Assembly (NCBI RefSeq): GCF_040049195.1
Contig: NZ_JBDZDL010000004.1
Length of the DNA stretch: 64,000 nucleotides
From: NCEH01 sp040049195
Lineage (GTDB): Bacteria > Pseudomonadota > Alphaproteobacteria > Rhizobiales > Xanthobacteraceae
Direction: 5' to 3' (one strand)
The notes beneath the pieces were generated by a model. It did no database searches and was not told the origin of the DNA. It worked only from the letters and a program-made list of their open reading frames with translations. Shown here in pieces: positions 18,677 to 27,386 of the stretch (positions within the stretch are counted from its first letter, which is position 1; the number at the start of each line of letters is the position of its first letter). Made by a program: the position numbers and the translations under genes.

Positions 18677-19378
18677 GTGACCTTGCTCCGTGGGCCAACC
18701 GCCGCCGTGGATTATCAGGAGGTGCCGATTCAGCAGCGCACGCTGCATGATGAAGTCGCCATGCGTATTCGCGACATGATCGTGGAAGGGCGCCTCGATC
18801 CCGGAAGCAGGATCAATGAAGTTCAGCTGGGAAAATCACTTGGCGTTTCCCGCACGCCTTTGCGCGAGGCGTTGAAGACGCTCGCAAGCGAAGGTCTGGT
18901 AGATCTGGTGCGCAACAAGGGCGCCATTATCCGCAAGTTCGCGCTGGATGAGACCATCGACATGATGCGCGCGCTTGGCGCGATCGAGCAGACCTGCGCG
19001 CGCATGGCGTGCGAAATCGCGAGCGACGAGGAGATCGCCCGCTTCCGCGCCACCCATGACGAGATGGTCGCCGATTATGAGGCGCGCAATCGTCTCGCTT
19101 ATTTCAAGCTGAACCAGCAGCTCCACCAATTGCTGGTGGATATGTCCCACAACGAAACGCTCGCGCGCTTTCACCGCACGGTTCAGGAGCGGCTGCGGCG
19201 GGTGCGCTTCATCGGCAACGACAAGCCGAAAATCTGGACCGAGGCGGTCAAGCAGCACATCGAGATCGCGGCTGCATTGGAGGCGCGGGACAAGGAGAGA
19301 TTGCATCTCGTCCTCGAGCGCCATCTGGACCTGACGCTCAACCGCCTCCAGGATGTCTCGCAGGAAAGCGAGCTTTAG
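18677..19378 (+). CDS. GntR-family (FCD domain) transcriptional regulator
   Basis: 233 aa from GTG at 18677. The start is uncertain because no ATG precedes the DNA-binding domain and GGGAGAG lies rather far upstream. The winged helix contains VSRTPLREALKTLASEGLVDL, followed by an all-helical FCD domain whose metal/effector pattern includes KLNQQLHQLLV and KQHIEIAAAL. It is divergent from the long catabolic operon (18544-7218) and is its probable regulator. Confidence 0.85.
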   Translation: MTLLRGPTAAVDYQEVPIQQRTLHDEVAMRIRDMIVEGRLDPGSRINEVQLGKSLGVSRTPLREALKTLASEGLVDLVRNKGAIIRKFALDETIDMMRALGAIEQTCARMACEIASDEEIARFRATHDEMVADYEARNRLAYFKLNQQLHQLLVDMSHNETLARFHRTVQERLRRVRFIGNDKPKIWTEAVKQHIEIAAALEARDKERLHLVLERHLDLTLNRLQDVSQESEL

Positions 19379-19417
19379 GGCATTTCGAGCGCAACCACTT
19401 TCGCGCCCCCCGCCGGC

Positions 19418-20233
19418 TCAGCCCAGCAGGGTCCTGTCCGGGCCGAAGAAGGGATGCGGCCCGTCGTATTGTCCGATGAAACTCAAATGCGTCACCAGCC
19501 GCCCGCCGTCGAAGCGGTGCAGGTGCAGGCCCGGTGGTTCCATATGGAAGCCCGGCTCCCCTGCCGGGTCGAAATCCAGGCTCACGGCATGGGCCGGCGA
19601 GGGACAGATGGAGGCCGGAACACCCGCAAAACGGGTGAAGACCGTGCGATGCACGTGGCCGCAGATCAACGCCAGGACCTGCCCGTGGCGGGCGAGAACC
19701 TGCTCCAGCGCCTGCCCGTCGCGCAAATTCTGCAGGTCCATGTGGCGGATGCCGGTCAGGAACGGGGGGTGGTGCAGCGCGACCAGCGCCGGGCGCTCCG
19801 GTGCGGCGGAAAGCGTTTCATCGAGCCAGGAGAGCGTGCGGGTGCCGAGTTCGCCGTGGGGCGCGCCCGCGACGGAAGAATCCAGCATCACGAGGCGGAC
19901 CGGAAAATCTTCCACCACATAGTTCAGCTTGCCCGCCTGCGCCTGCGCCGCGATCTTCGGAAACGCGGCGGCGACGCCCGCCGTGCTGTCGTGATTGCCG
20001 GGAATCGGCAGAAGCGGCACGGGCAGCGCGTCGGTGAGCGCACGGAAGCGCGCGTATTCCTCCGGACGGTCGAAATCGGTGAGGTCGCCCGTGACAAGCA
20101 CCACCTCGGGGCGGGGCGTGAGCGCCTGAAGGTGGGCGACCGCCCGCTCCAGGTGAGCTGCGGTGTCGACCACGCCATAGGCGAGCGTGCCGGAGGGGCG
20201 GATATGGGTATCGGTGATCTGGGCAATCAGCAT
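19418..20233 (-). CDS. Calcineurin-like metallophosphoesterase (CpdA/YfcE-like)
   Basis: 271 aa with the full binuclear metal set: D8-x-H10 (TDTH), GDLTD at 49-53, GNHD at 79-82, HHPP and GHVHRT. There is no signal peptide, so it is cytoplasmic. Relatives hydrolyse cyclic nucleotides or phosphodiesters (CpdA, GpdQ). It begins 4 bases after the stop of an ABC transporter ATPase, so it most likely cleaves the imported phosphodiester (inference). Confidence 0.85.
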   Translation of the reverse strand: MLIAQITDTHIRPSGTLAYGVVDTAAHLERAVAHLQALTPRPEVVLVTGDLTDFDRPEEYARFRALTDALPVPLLPIPGNHDSTAGVAAAFPKIAAQAQAGKLNYVVEDFPVRLVMLDSSVAGAPHGELGTRTLSWLDETLSAAPERPALVALHHPPFLTGIRHMDLQNLRDGQALEQVLARHGQVLALICGHVHRTVFTRFAGVPASICPSPAHAVSLDFDPAGEPGFHMEPPGLHLHRFDGGRLVTHLSFIGQYDGPHPFFGPDRTLLG

Positions 20234-20237
20234 GGAC

Positions 20238-21311
20238 TCACACCGGAACGAGGCGGGAAGGGTCGATGGCGAGGCCCACGCGGGCGCCGAGCGTCAGCGC
20301 GTCCTCGGGGGCAGTTTCGACGATGATGCGGGTCCCGTCGGGCGCAGCCAGCACCACGCGCTGGCGCGCGCCGAGGAAATGCACCTGGGCGATGGTGAAG
20401 TGAAGCCCGGTCTCTTCCGGGGCGCAGATGCGCGCGACTTCCGGCCGGAAGGCCAGTGCCGCCTGTGCCGCGTCCGCGCCCGCATGGGGCAGGAATCCGG
20501 CGGCGGTCTCGAAGCGGCCGCTGCGCACGCTGCCCTCCAGGCGATTCGTGGTGCCGACGAAGCCGGCGACGAAGGCGTCGGCGGGGTGAAAATAGATCTC
20601 ACGCGGGGTGCCGATCTGGGCAATGGCACCCTGGCGCATCACCACGATGCGATCGCCCAGCGCGAGCGCTTCCGCCTGGTCGTGGGTGACATAGATGGCG
20701 GTGATGGCGAGGCTGCGCAAAAGCGCGTCGATCTCCGTGCGCAGATGCTCGCGCAAGGCGGCGTCGAGGGCGGTCAACGGCTCGTCCAGCAGGATGGCGC
20801 GCGGCCGCACGGCGAGCGCGCGGGCCAGCGCCACCCGCTGGCGCTGGCCGCCGGAAAGCTGGTCGATGCGGCGGGTCGCCAGCGTGTCGATGCGCATCAT
20901 CTCCAGCACCTCGGCGGCGCGCTTCAGCCGCTCCGCCTTGGGCACACCGCGCACGCGCAGACCATAGGAGACGTTCTCGACAACGTTCATGTTGGGGAAC
21001 AGGGCATAGGATTGGAACACCATGCCCACATGGCGCTTCTCGATGGGCAGGGCGGTCACATCGGTGCCGTCGAAGGTCACGGTGCCACCGGCTTCGGGCG
21101 CCTCCAGCCCGGCGATGATGCGCAAGGTCGTGGTCTTGCCGCAGCCCGAGGGGCCGAGCAGCACCAGCGTCTCGCCGGCCGCGATGGAGAGGTCCAGCGG
21201 CTCCAGCGCGCGCGTGCCGTCGGCGAAGGTCTTGGCGCAGCGCGTCAGCGCGATGGCCGCGCCATGGCCGGCGAGAGCAGCGGCAGGGGCGGGCGGGGCA
21301 GAGTGGTTCAC
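20238..21311 (-). CDS. ABC transporter ATP-binding protein (PotA/FbpC-like)
   Basis: 357 aa starting at GTG 21311, where GTGA overlaps the stop of the upstream permease. It has Walker A GPSGCGKTT, signature LSGGQ, Walker B LLDEP and a switch His in THDQAEA, plus a C-terminal TOBE domain. The type matches importers for polyamines, ferric ions, phosphonates or phosphodiesters. It works with the two permeases (21308-22938) and the binding protein (23023-24060). Confidence 0.88.
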   Translation of the reverse strand: MNHSAPPAPAAALAGHGAAIALTRCAKTFADGTRALEPLDLSIAAGETLVLLGPSGCGKTTTLRIIAGLEAPEAGGTVTFDGTDVTALPIEKRHVGMVFQSYALFPNMNVVENVSYGLRVRGVPKAERLKRAAEVLEMMRIDTLATRRIDQLSGGQRQRVALARALAVRPRAILLDEPLTALDAALREHLRTEIDALLRSLAITAIYVTHDQAEALALGDRIVVMRQGAIAQIGTPREIYFHPADAFVAGFVGTTNRLEGSVRSGRFETAAGFLPHAGADAAQAALAFRPEVARICAPEETGLHFTIAQVHFLGARQRVVLAAPDGTRIIVETAPEDALTLGARVGLAIDPSRLVPV

Positions 21312-22114
21312 GGGCGGGTTTTCCGGTTCACGGCCCGGCGCTCGCCGCCGACGAACTGGATGGCGAGCAGCAGCGGCACGATCATGATGAAGAAGACGAG
21401 CGTATAGGCGCTCGCGATTTCGAGCCGCATGGAGGCATAGCTGTCGGCCAGCCCCACGGGCAAAGTGGCGGTGAGCGGCGTGTGCAGCATCCAGGTGAGG
21501 TTGAATTCGCCAATGGAGAGCGTCACCACCATCAGCGCGCCGGCCAGGATGCCCGGCCGCGCATTGGGCACCACCACCTGGATGAAGCGCTGCCAGGGCG
21601 AGGCGCCGAGACTCGCCGCGCCTTCCTCCAGCGTGCGCACATCCACCGCCGCGAGCACCGCCATCACGGCCCGCAGCATGAAGGGCAAAGTGTAGAGCAC
21701 GTGCCCCACCAGGATGAAGGCGTCGCTCGCCCGGAACGCGCGGATGCCGCCATAGGCGAGGATCAGCGCCAGCGCCAACGCGAGGCCGGGGATGGCGACG
21801 GGCAGGGTCACGATCTCCTCCACCAGGCGCGAGACGCGGCCGGGCTTCCTCACCAGCGCCCAGGCCGCGGGCACGCCGATCAGCAGCGTGACGGCGAGCG
21901 TGCCGAGGGCGATCAGGATCGAGCGGAAGATCGTGGGGGCATAGAGGCCCCACACCTGGCCTACCCATTCCAGCGTGAGGCCGGAGCGCACCCCCTGGAA
22001 ATAATTGACCGTAAGGCCCGCAAGTATGCTCGTGAGGGCCGGTACAACCAGAAACGCGGCGGCGAGCAGCGTCACGATAAGCTGAAATGCGAAAACGAGG
22101 GGGTTGGTGCGCAT
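21308..22114 (-). CDS. ABC transporter permease (PotC/PhnV-like)
   Basis: 268 aa, about six membrane segments, with the coupling loop LEEGAASLGASPWQRFIQVV. The ATG at 22114 is 5 bases past the preceding permease stop. With the 272-aa permease it forms the heterodimeric channel of a PotABCD/Fbp-like importer. Confidence 0.87.
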   Translation of the reverse strand: MRTNPLVFAFQLIVTLLAAAFLVVPALTSILAGLTVNYFQGVRSGLTLEWVGQVWGLYAPTIFRSILIALGTLAVTLLIGVPAAWALVRKPGRVSRLVEEIVTLPVAIPGLALALALILAYGGIRAFRASDAFILVGHVLYTLPFMLRAVMAVLAAVDVRTLEEGAASLGASPWQRFIQVVVPNARPGILAGALMVVTLSIGEFNLTWMLHTPLTATLPVGLADSYASMRLEIASAYTLVFFIMIVPLLLAIQFVGGERRAVNRKTRP

Positions 22115-22119
22115 GGCTC

Positions 22120-22938
22120 TCACCCTGCCGCCGCGACGCCGGCGCCGGCGAAATTGCGCGTCGCGGCCAGCACGCCCCAGGTGATCAGACCCAGCGCCAG
22201 AGAGAGCGCGCAGGCGCTGGAGAAATTCGCGGCCAGGGTGAATTCCGTATAGATCGTCATGGCCAGCACATCGATGCGGGTGGCGAGCGTGAACGCGGTG
22301 CCGAACGCGCCCATGGCGGTGGCGAACGCGATGGCGCCGCAGGCCATCAGCGCCGGCGCCAGCCCCGGCAGGATCACGTCGCGCAGCACCTCGAACCGTC
22401 CCGCGCCGAGCGAGCGCGCGGCCTCCGACAAGGCGGGATCGAGCTTTTCCGCCGCCGCCATCAGCGTCACCAGCACGCGCGGCAGGGAGAAATACACATA
22501 GCCCGCGAACAGGCCGGCCATGGAATAGGCGAACACCCATTTGCCGAGCCCGAGGCTCTGGGTGAGGCCGCCGAGCAGTCCCTGGCGGCCTGCCAGCAGG
22601 ATGATCATGAAGCCCACCACCACGCCGGGAAAGGCGAGCGGCAAGGTGAGCATGGAGACGAGGAGGGCCCGGCCGAAGAAGCGGTTCTGCGCCAGGAACA
22701 GCGCCACAACCGTGCCGATGGCGAGCGTCGCCAGCGTGACCCCGGCGGAGAGTGTGAGGGTGGCGATCAGGGTCGCGAAATGGCGGGGATTGGTGAGGAT
22801 GACCAGATATTCCGCCATCCCGTTCGGCCCCTCGCCAGCCACCGCCACCACCCGCACTAGAGGCAGCAGGAAGAAGGCGAGCACGAACACGCCGAGCGGT
22901 AGCAGCAGGATATTGGCCAGGCGATCGGCGCTGTTCAT
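22120..22938 (-). CDS. ABC transporter permease (PotB/PhnU-like)
   Basis: 272 aa starting at ATG 22938; upstream in-frame codons encode a hydrophilic stretch formed by a hairpin repeat and are excluded. It has six membrane segments and the coupling loop LSEAARSLGAGRFEVLRDVI. It is the first permease of the operon and lies downstream of the binding-protein gene and a perfect hairpin at 22969-22992. Confidence 0.87.
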   Translation of the reverse strand: MNSADRLANILLLPLGVFVLAFFLLPLVRVVAVAGEGPNGMAEYLVILTNPRHFATLIATLTLSAGVTLATLAIGTVVALFLAQNRFFGRALLVSMLTLPLAFPGVVVGFMIILLAGRQGLLGGLTQSLGLGKWVFAYSMAGLFAGYVYFSLPRVLVTLMAAAEKLDPALSEAARSLGAGRFEVLRDVILPGLAPALMACGAIAFATAMGAFGTAFTLATRIDVLAMTIYTEFTLAANFSSACALSLALGLITWGVLAATRNFAGAGVAAAG

Positions 22939-22968
22939 GGGGGTCCAAGGTCTCGGGTCAGGGTGGTC

Positions 22969-22992
22969 CCCTCTCCCGCGTGCGGGAGAGGG
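22969..22992. repeat. Perfect intergenic hairpin inside the ABC operon (REP-like)
   Basis: Arms CCCTCTCCCGC and GCGGGAGAGGG form an 11-bp perfect stem with a 2-base loop, between the binding-protein gene and the first permease gene. There is no T run, so it is not a classic terminator. It may stabilise the binding-protein mRNA and lower permease expression, as REP elements do. Similar palindromes are common dispersed repeats in GC-rich genomes. Confidence 0.65.
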
Positions 22993-23022
22993 CATTTGTG
23001 GGGCACCCAGGGTGGGAGGCGC

Positions 23023-24060
23023 CTATTTCACCTCGGCGAGATACTTGTCCGAGAAGCCCTTCTGCACGCTCTCCATCCGGCCGTAATCCACCGGCTTGGC
23101 GCGGGCATAGTCGGCGGCGGGCAGGAAGCGGTCGGCGACCTCCTTCGGCAGCGGCACGTCGCGCACCGGGCGCAGATAGGCGTTGGCCCACATGGCCTGT
23201 CCCTTGTCGGACAGCACATAGTCCAGCACCTTCTTGGCGGCGTCCGGATGCGGGTCGTTCTTCACCAGGGTCATCACATAGGGAACGACGATCGAGCCCT
23301 CGCAGGGAATGACGAAGGCGAAATTGCCCTTCTCGCTGTATTTGGCGCGATAGGCGTTGAAATCATAATCGAACAGGATCGGGATCTCGCCGGAGACCAC
23401 GCGGGCGTAGGAGGTCTGCTTCGGCACGATCGGCTGGTTGGCGGCGAGCTTCTTGAAGAAGTCGAGGCCGGGGCCGAAATTCTCCAGCGAGCCGCCGAGC
23501 GCGTTGTTCACCGCCACCGCGCCCACATAGCCGACGAAGGCGCTGGAGGGGTCGAGATAGCCCACCATGCCCTTGTATTCGGGCTTCAGCAGGTCCGCCC
23601 AGCAGGCCGGCACCGGCGCGCCGCCCAGCGCATCCTTGTTGATGAACAGGCCGAGCGTGCCGGAATGGATGGTGAACCAATGGCCCTCGGGATCCTTCAG
23701 GCCGGCCGGGATCTGCGAGAAATTCTTGGGCTCGTAGGGCTGGGTGACGCCGGCCTCCTTGGCCTTGATGCCGAAGGTCACGCCGAGATAGGCGACGTCC
23801 GCAACCGGGCTCGCCTTTTCGGCGATGATCTGTGCCAGCGACTGGCCGGAATTCTTGTTGTCCGGCGGCACCTCGACGCCGGTGTCGGCCTTGATGGCCT
23901 TGAGCATGCTGCCCCAATCGGCCCATTCGGTGGGGCAATTGTAGCAGATGGCGTCCGCCGCCTTGGCGGGTGCGAGCGTGGCGGGCAGCAGGGCGGCCGC
24001 GAGCAGCGGCACGGCGAGCAGGGACTTGAGCGCTGAGAACGTCATGCCTTGGTCTTTCAT
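23023..24060 (-). CDS. ABC transporter substrate-binding protein (PotD/PhnS/Fbp-like)
   Basis: 345 aa from ATG 24060 (ATG 24045 is an alternative; neither has a strong ribosome-binding site). It has a signal peptide ending at about APAKA-ADA, then a periplasmic family-1 binding fold (GTLGLFINKDALGG, DPSSAFVGYVGAVAVNN). Two Cys in CYNCP directly follow the signal peptide and could form a disulfide. Because a phosphoesterase ends the operon, a phosphodiester or phosphonate ligand is favoured over iron or polyamine (inference). Confidence 0.85.
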   Translation of the reverse strand: MKDQGMTFSALKSLLAVPLLAAALLPATLAPAKAADAICYNCPTEWADWGSMLKAIKADTGVEVPPDNKNSGQSLAQIIAEKASPVADVAYLGVTFGIKAKEAGVTQPYEPKNFSQIPAGLKDPEGHWFTIHSGTLGLFINKDALGGAPVPACWADLLKPEYKGMVGYLDPSSAFVGYVGAVAVNNALGGSLENFGPGLDFFKKLAANQPIVPKQTSYARVVSGEIPILFDYDFNAYRAKYSEKGNFAFVIPCEGSIVVPYVMTLVKNDPHPDAAKKVLDYVLSDKGQAMWANAYLRPVRDVPLPKEVADRFLPAADYARAKPVDYGRMESVQKGFSDKYLAEVK

Positions 24061-24130
24061 AGGGTCGCACAAAGGGGTGCCCGGCCCAGGGGGCCGGACG
24101 GGTCGGGGACGCGGTACGGAAAGCCGGCCG

Positions 24131-25210
24131 TCAGGCAGCCGGCGCGGCCGACCCGCCGGCGGGCGGACCGGAGAAACGGAGGGCGGCGCCGGGCTCCGGC
24201 GGCGCGGCGGCGAGGGTGCCGGTGAGGCGCAGATGGTAGGGCAGGTGCTCGACCGCCCGGCCGGGCGCGCCTTCGAACATGTCGAACAGCCGCTCGATGG
24301 CGCGCGCGCCCATGAGGCGGGTCGGCTGGTCCACGGTGGAGAGTTCCGGCGTCACGAGGCGGCCGATGGCGATGCCGTCGAACCCCGCCACCGACATGTC
24401 GCCCGGCACGCTAAGCCCCATGGCCCGCACGGCGGCGATGATGGAGAGCGCCAGCAGATCGTTGGAGCAGATCATGGCGGTGGGCCGCCCGTACGCCGCG
24501 AACAGGCTTTCCAGCGCAGCGCGATGGGCCGGGGCGTCGGCGATATAGTCCAGCTCCAGCACCGGTTCCGGCACGAGGCCGGCTGCCGCTATGGCGGCGA
24601 GATAGCCCTGGTGGCGCAGGCGCGAGCGGTCGGACGAGGAGAAGCGCCCGGCGATGAACAGGATGCGCCGATGTCCCTGGGCGATCAGCGCTTCGGTGAG
24701 CGCGCGGGTGGCGGCGGCATTGTCCACCGTCACGGCGGGGCGGGGAATGCGCTGCGGCTCGTTATAGACCAGCACATAGGGGATGCCCTCGGCATCCAGC
24801 ATGTCGAGGGTGGGATTGGCGTCGGGATCGGCGACGGTGAGCACGAGGCCCGCCACGCTCTGCGCCACGAGGGTATCCACCACGGCGCGCTCGCGGTTGG
24901 GATCGTAATCGGTGGCGGTGACCAGCAGCGCATGGCCGCGCACCCGCGCTTCCGCCTCGATGCCGGCGACGGAGCTGGCGAACACGGGGTTGGTCAGGCT
25001 CGGGATCACCACGCCGATGGTGCGGGTGCGCAGGGTCTTCAGCGAACGGCCGATCTCGCTCGGGCGGAAGCTCAGTTCCGCGATGGCCGCGCGCACCCGG
25101 GCTTCCGCCTCCACGCTCGCCCGCGCCGTGCCGTTGATGACGCGGCTGACGGTGGCGATGGAGCAGCCGGCGCGCTCGGCGACGGTGCGGATGGTGACTG
25201 TGCGCGCCAC
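24131..25210 (-). CDS. LacI-family transcriptional regulator
   Basis: 359 aa starting at GTG 25210. It has the LacI helix-turn-helix with IRTVAERAGCSIATVSRVIN near residue 8-27 and a periplasmic-binding-like effector domain (IGVVIPSLTNPVFASSVAGI). It is the first gene of the minus-strand block with the PotABCD-type transporter and phosphoesterase and probably represses it. A LacI-type operator sits at 25227-25240, 17 bases upstream, indicating autoregulation. Confidence 0.88.
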   Translation of the reverse strand: MARTVTIRTVAERAGCSIATVSRVINGTARASVEAEARVRAAIAELSFRPSEIGRSLKTLRTRTIGVVIPSLTNPVFASSVAGIEAEARVRGHALLVTATDYDPNRERAVVDTLVAQSVAGLVLTVADPDANPTLDMLDAEGIPYVLVYNEPQRIPRPAVTVDNAAATRALTEALIAQGHRRILFIAGRFSSSDRSRLRHQGYLAAIAAAGLVPEPVLELDYIADAPAHRAALESLFAAYGRPTAMICSNDLLALSIIAAVRAMGLSVPGDMSVAGFDGIAIGRLVTPELSTVDQPTRLMGARAIERLFDMFEGAPGRAVEHLPYHLRLTGTLAAAPPEPGAALRFSGPPAGGSAAPAA

Positions 25211-25226
25211 GGCGGCTCCCGGAGTA

Positions 25227-25240
25227 TGTAACCGTTTTCA
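25227..25240. promoter_or_regulatory. LacI-type operator upstream of the LacI gene
   Basis: TGTAACCGTTTTCA has the typical LacI-family symmetry TGnAAn-CG-nTTnCA around a central CG. It lies 17 bases upstream of the GTG start of the LacI gene, overlapping the likely transcript start. Confidence 0.55.
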
Positions 25241-25347
25241 CGGCTCTCCTAGGGCCCCGATGTTACAGCCGTATGACGTGACCTAGCGCAATGCGATAAG
25301 GAAGTGGGTGTGCAACGGTGTACGCAACGGCAGGATCGACCGACGCG

Positions 25348-26061
25348 ATGCGCTTACCCAAGATCAAGGTGGAACGGCTCTACAAGCAGATCGCGCAAGC
25401 GCTGATCGAGCATATCGACAGCGGCGCCTTCAAGCCGGGCCAGACCTTGCCGGCGGAGCGGGAACTGGCCAAGCAATTCGGCGTCAGCCGCACCTCGGTC
25501 CGCGAGGCGCTGATCTTCCTGGAGATCGAGGGGCGGGTGGATATCCGCACGGGGCAGGGGGTCTATGTGCGCGACCCGGCCGCAGCCCCGCTTCCGGCGA
25601 CGCAGGAGGCCGACCCGCACGGCGCCGGCGCGGTGGAGCTTCTGGCGGCGCGCGAGGCGGTGGAAAGCCGCACCGCGGAGCTGGCCGCCCTCAACGGCTC
25701 AGAGGACCAAAGGGCGGCGCTGCGCCGGGTGACGAAGGAATTCGACGAATACCCGGTCAATAACGAGGCCTTCCTGGCCCAGGACAAGCGGTTCCATCTG
25801 CTGATCGCGGAGATGACGGGCAATCAGGTGCTGAAGGAGGTGGTCGAGTTTCTCTGGGACAAGCGCTATGGCGCGATGTTCAAGCAGCTCGAAGCCAATT
25901 ACGCCGCCGACGAACTGCCGCTCGCCATGAACAAGGACCATCGCCAGATCGCCGAGGCGATTCTGGCTGGCGATCCTGCGGCGGCCGAAACCCGCATGCG
26001 CCGCCATCTCCAGAACGTCTATGCCCGCCTGTTCGACAAGGCCGGCGCTGGGGAGGGCTAA
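25348..26061 (+). CDS. GntR-family (FadR/FCD) transcriptional regulator
   Basis: 237 aa from ATG 25348, with AGGA about 11 bases upstream; GTG at 25318 would add 10 residues. The winged helix includes FGVSRTSVREALIFLEIEGRVDI and is followed by an FCD domain. The stop codon overlaps the convergent stop of mannonate dehydratase (26058). UxuR/ExuR-type GntR proteins control hexuronate genes, so regulation of the neighbouring uxuA is likely. Confidence 0.85.
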   Translation: MRLPKIKVERLYKQIAQALIEHIDSGAFKPGQTLPAERELAKQFGVSRTSVREALIFLEIEGRVDIRTGQGVYVRDPAAAPLPATQEADPHGAGAVELLAAREAVESRTAELAALNGSEDQRAALRRVTKEFDEYPVNNEAFLAQDKRFHLLIAEMTGNQVLKEVVEFLWDKRYGAMFKQLEANYAADELPLAMNKDHRQIAEAILAGDPAAAETRMRRHLQNVYARLFDKAGAGEG

Positions 26062-27128
26062 TCCCGCACGGCCGCGCCGGCCTTATGGGACCAAGCCTTG
26101 CGGGCGCCTTCCCACAGCCCGTTCAGATACACGGCGCCGAGGGCGCGATCATGAAGGCCGTAGCCGGGCCGCCCGGTTTCGCCCCAGATCATGCGTCCAT
26201 GGTCCGGCCGGAAATAGCCCGTGAAGCCGGTCTCGAAATACGCCAGCACGATCTCCGCCATGTCGAGCGAGCCTTCGGAGGAAAGATGCGCGGTTTCGAA
26301 GAAGCTGCCGTCCGGCTGCGCCTTTACATTGCGCAGATGGGCAAAGTGAATGCGGCCCCGGCCGCCGAACGCGCGCACCATGGCCGGAACGTCGTTTGAA
26401 AGGTCCGCGCCGAGCGACCCCGAGCACAGGGTCAGGCCATTGGCCTTGTCATCCACCGCATCGAGGATGCGGGCAAGGTCCGCGTGATTCTTGACGATGC
26501 GGGGCAGGCCGAAGATCGGGCGCGGCGGATCGTCGGGGTGGATCGCCATCAGCACGCCCGCTTCCTTTGCCGCCGGGATCACGCGCTGAAGAAAATAATT
26601 CAGGTTTTCCCAGAGCTCGGCTTCGCTCACATGGGCATATTCGTCAAGAAGGAAGCGCAGTTCCTCGGGCGCATAGCTGGCGTCCCAGCCGGGCAGGCGA
26701 ATCCCCTCGCGCGGGTCGATGCGGCTGATCGCCTGCGCGTCGAAAGCGAGGGTGGTGGAGCCGTCGGGCAGCTTCATGTCGAGCGTGGTGCGCGTCCAGT
26801 CGAACATGGGCATGAAATTGTAGCAGACCACCTTCACCCCGGCCTTGCCGAGACGGGACAGGGTCTCGCAATAATTGCCGATCAGCCGGTCACGGCTGGC
26901 CTTGCCCAGCTTGATGTCCTCATGCACCGGCACGCTCTCGATGACCTCAAGCTTAAGCCCGTGCGCCTCCACCTCGTCCTTGAGGCTGACGATCCGCTGG
27001 AGCGGCCACGCCTCGCCCACCGGCACGCCATAGACGGCAGAAACGATGCCGGACATGCCGGGGATCTGGCGGATGTTGGCGAGGGTGACGGCATCGTCCT
27101 TCCCATACCAGCGGAACGTCATCTTCAT
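26058..27128 (-). CDS. uxuA: Mannonate dehydratase
   Basis: 356 aa from ATG 27128, which follows GGGAGGCCGCC. It dehydrates D-mannonate to 2-keto-3-deoxygluconate in hexuronate catabolism, using Fe2+/Mn2+. The family metal ligands are visible: His in AIHPDDPPRP, Cys in LCSGSLGA, His in FAHLRN and Asp in RPDHGR. It opens with MKMTFRWYGKDDAV as in UxuA and is somewhat shorter than the E. coli enzyme (394 aa). It stands alone apart from the GntR gene it converges on; no uxaC, uxuB or kdgK is in the window. Confidence 0.9.
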   Translation of the reverse strand: MKMTFRWYGKDDAVTLANIRQIPGMSGIVSAVYGVPVGEAWPLQRIVSLKDEVEAHGLKLEVIESVPVHEDIKLGKASRDRLIGNYCETLSRLGKAGVKVVCYNFMPMFDWTRTTLDMKLPDGSTTLAFDAQAISRIDPREGIRLPGWDASYAPEELRFLLDEYAHVSEAELWENLNYFLQRVIPAAKEAGVLMAIHPDDPPRPIFGLPRIVKNHADLARILDAVDDKANGLTLCSGSLGADLSNDVPAMVRAFGGRGRIHFAHLRNVKAQPDGSFFETAHLSSEGSLDMAEIVLAYFETGFTGYFRPDHGRMIWGETGRPGYGLHDRALGAVYLNGLWEGARKAWSHKAGAAVRD

Positions 27129-27306
27129 GGCGGCCTCCCCGGCTGCGGTCGCGGTCCAGTCCGGCGGACTGGTACAGTGGCTGGACCAGCCGCGCAACGA
27201 AACCGAAATGCGGTTTCGATCCGGATTTCGGCACGGAAGAGCGGCGGATGAATTTCGGGCCGCGAACTTTCACCGAATATTAGCGATAAGCGGCCGAATT
27301 TGATGA

Positions 27307-27321
27307 GAACATATTGCGAAC
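27307..27321. promoter_or_regulatory. LexA (SOS) box of recA
   Basis: GAACATATTGCGAAC is GAAC-N7-GAAC, the complement of the direct repeat GTTC-N7-GTTC that defines LexA boxes in alphaproteobacteria. It lies 66 bases upstream of the recA ATG, in an AT-rich promoter region. This supports SOS control of recA and an alphaproteobacterial origin. Confidence 0.85.
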
Positions 27322-27386
27322 ATCGAACAAAACAGGTACGAAACCGGGGTAGCGAATAATCCTTGCACGCGGCGGAGAGCACAGCG

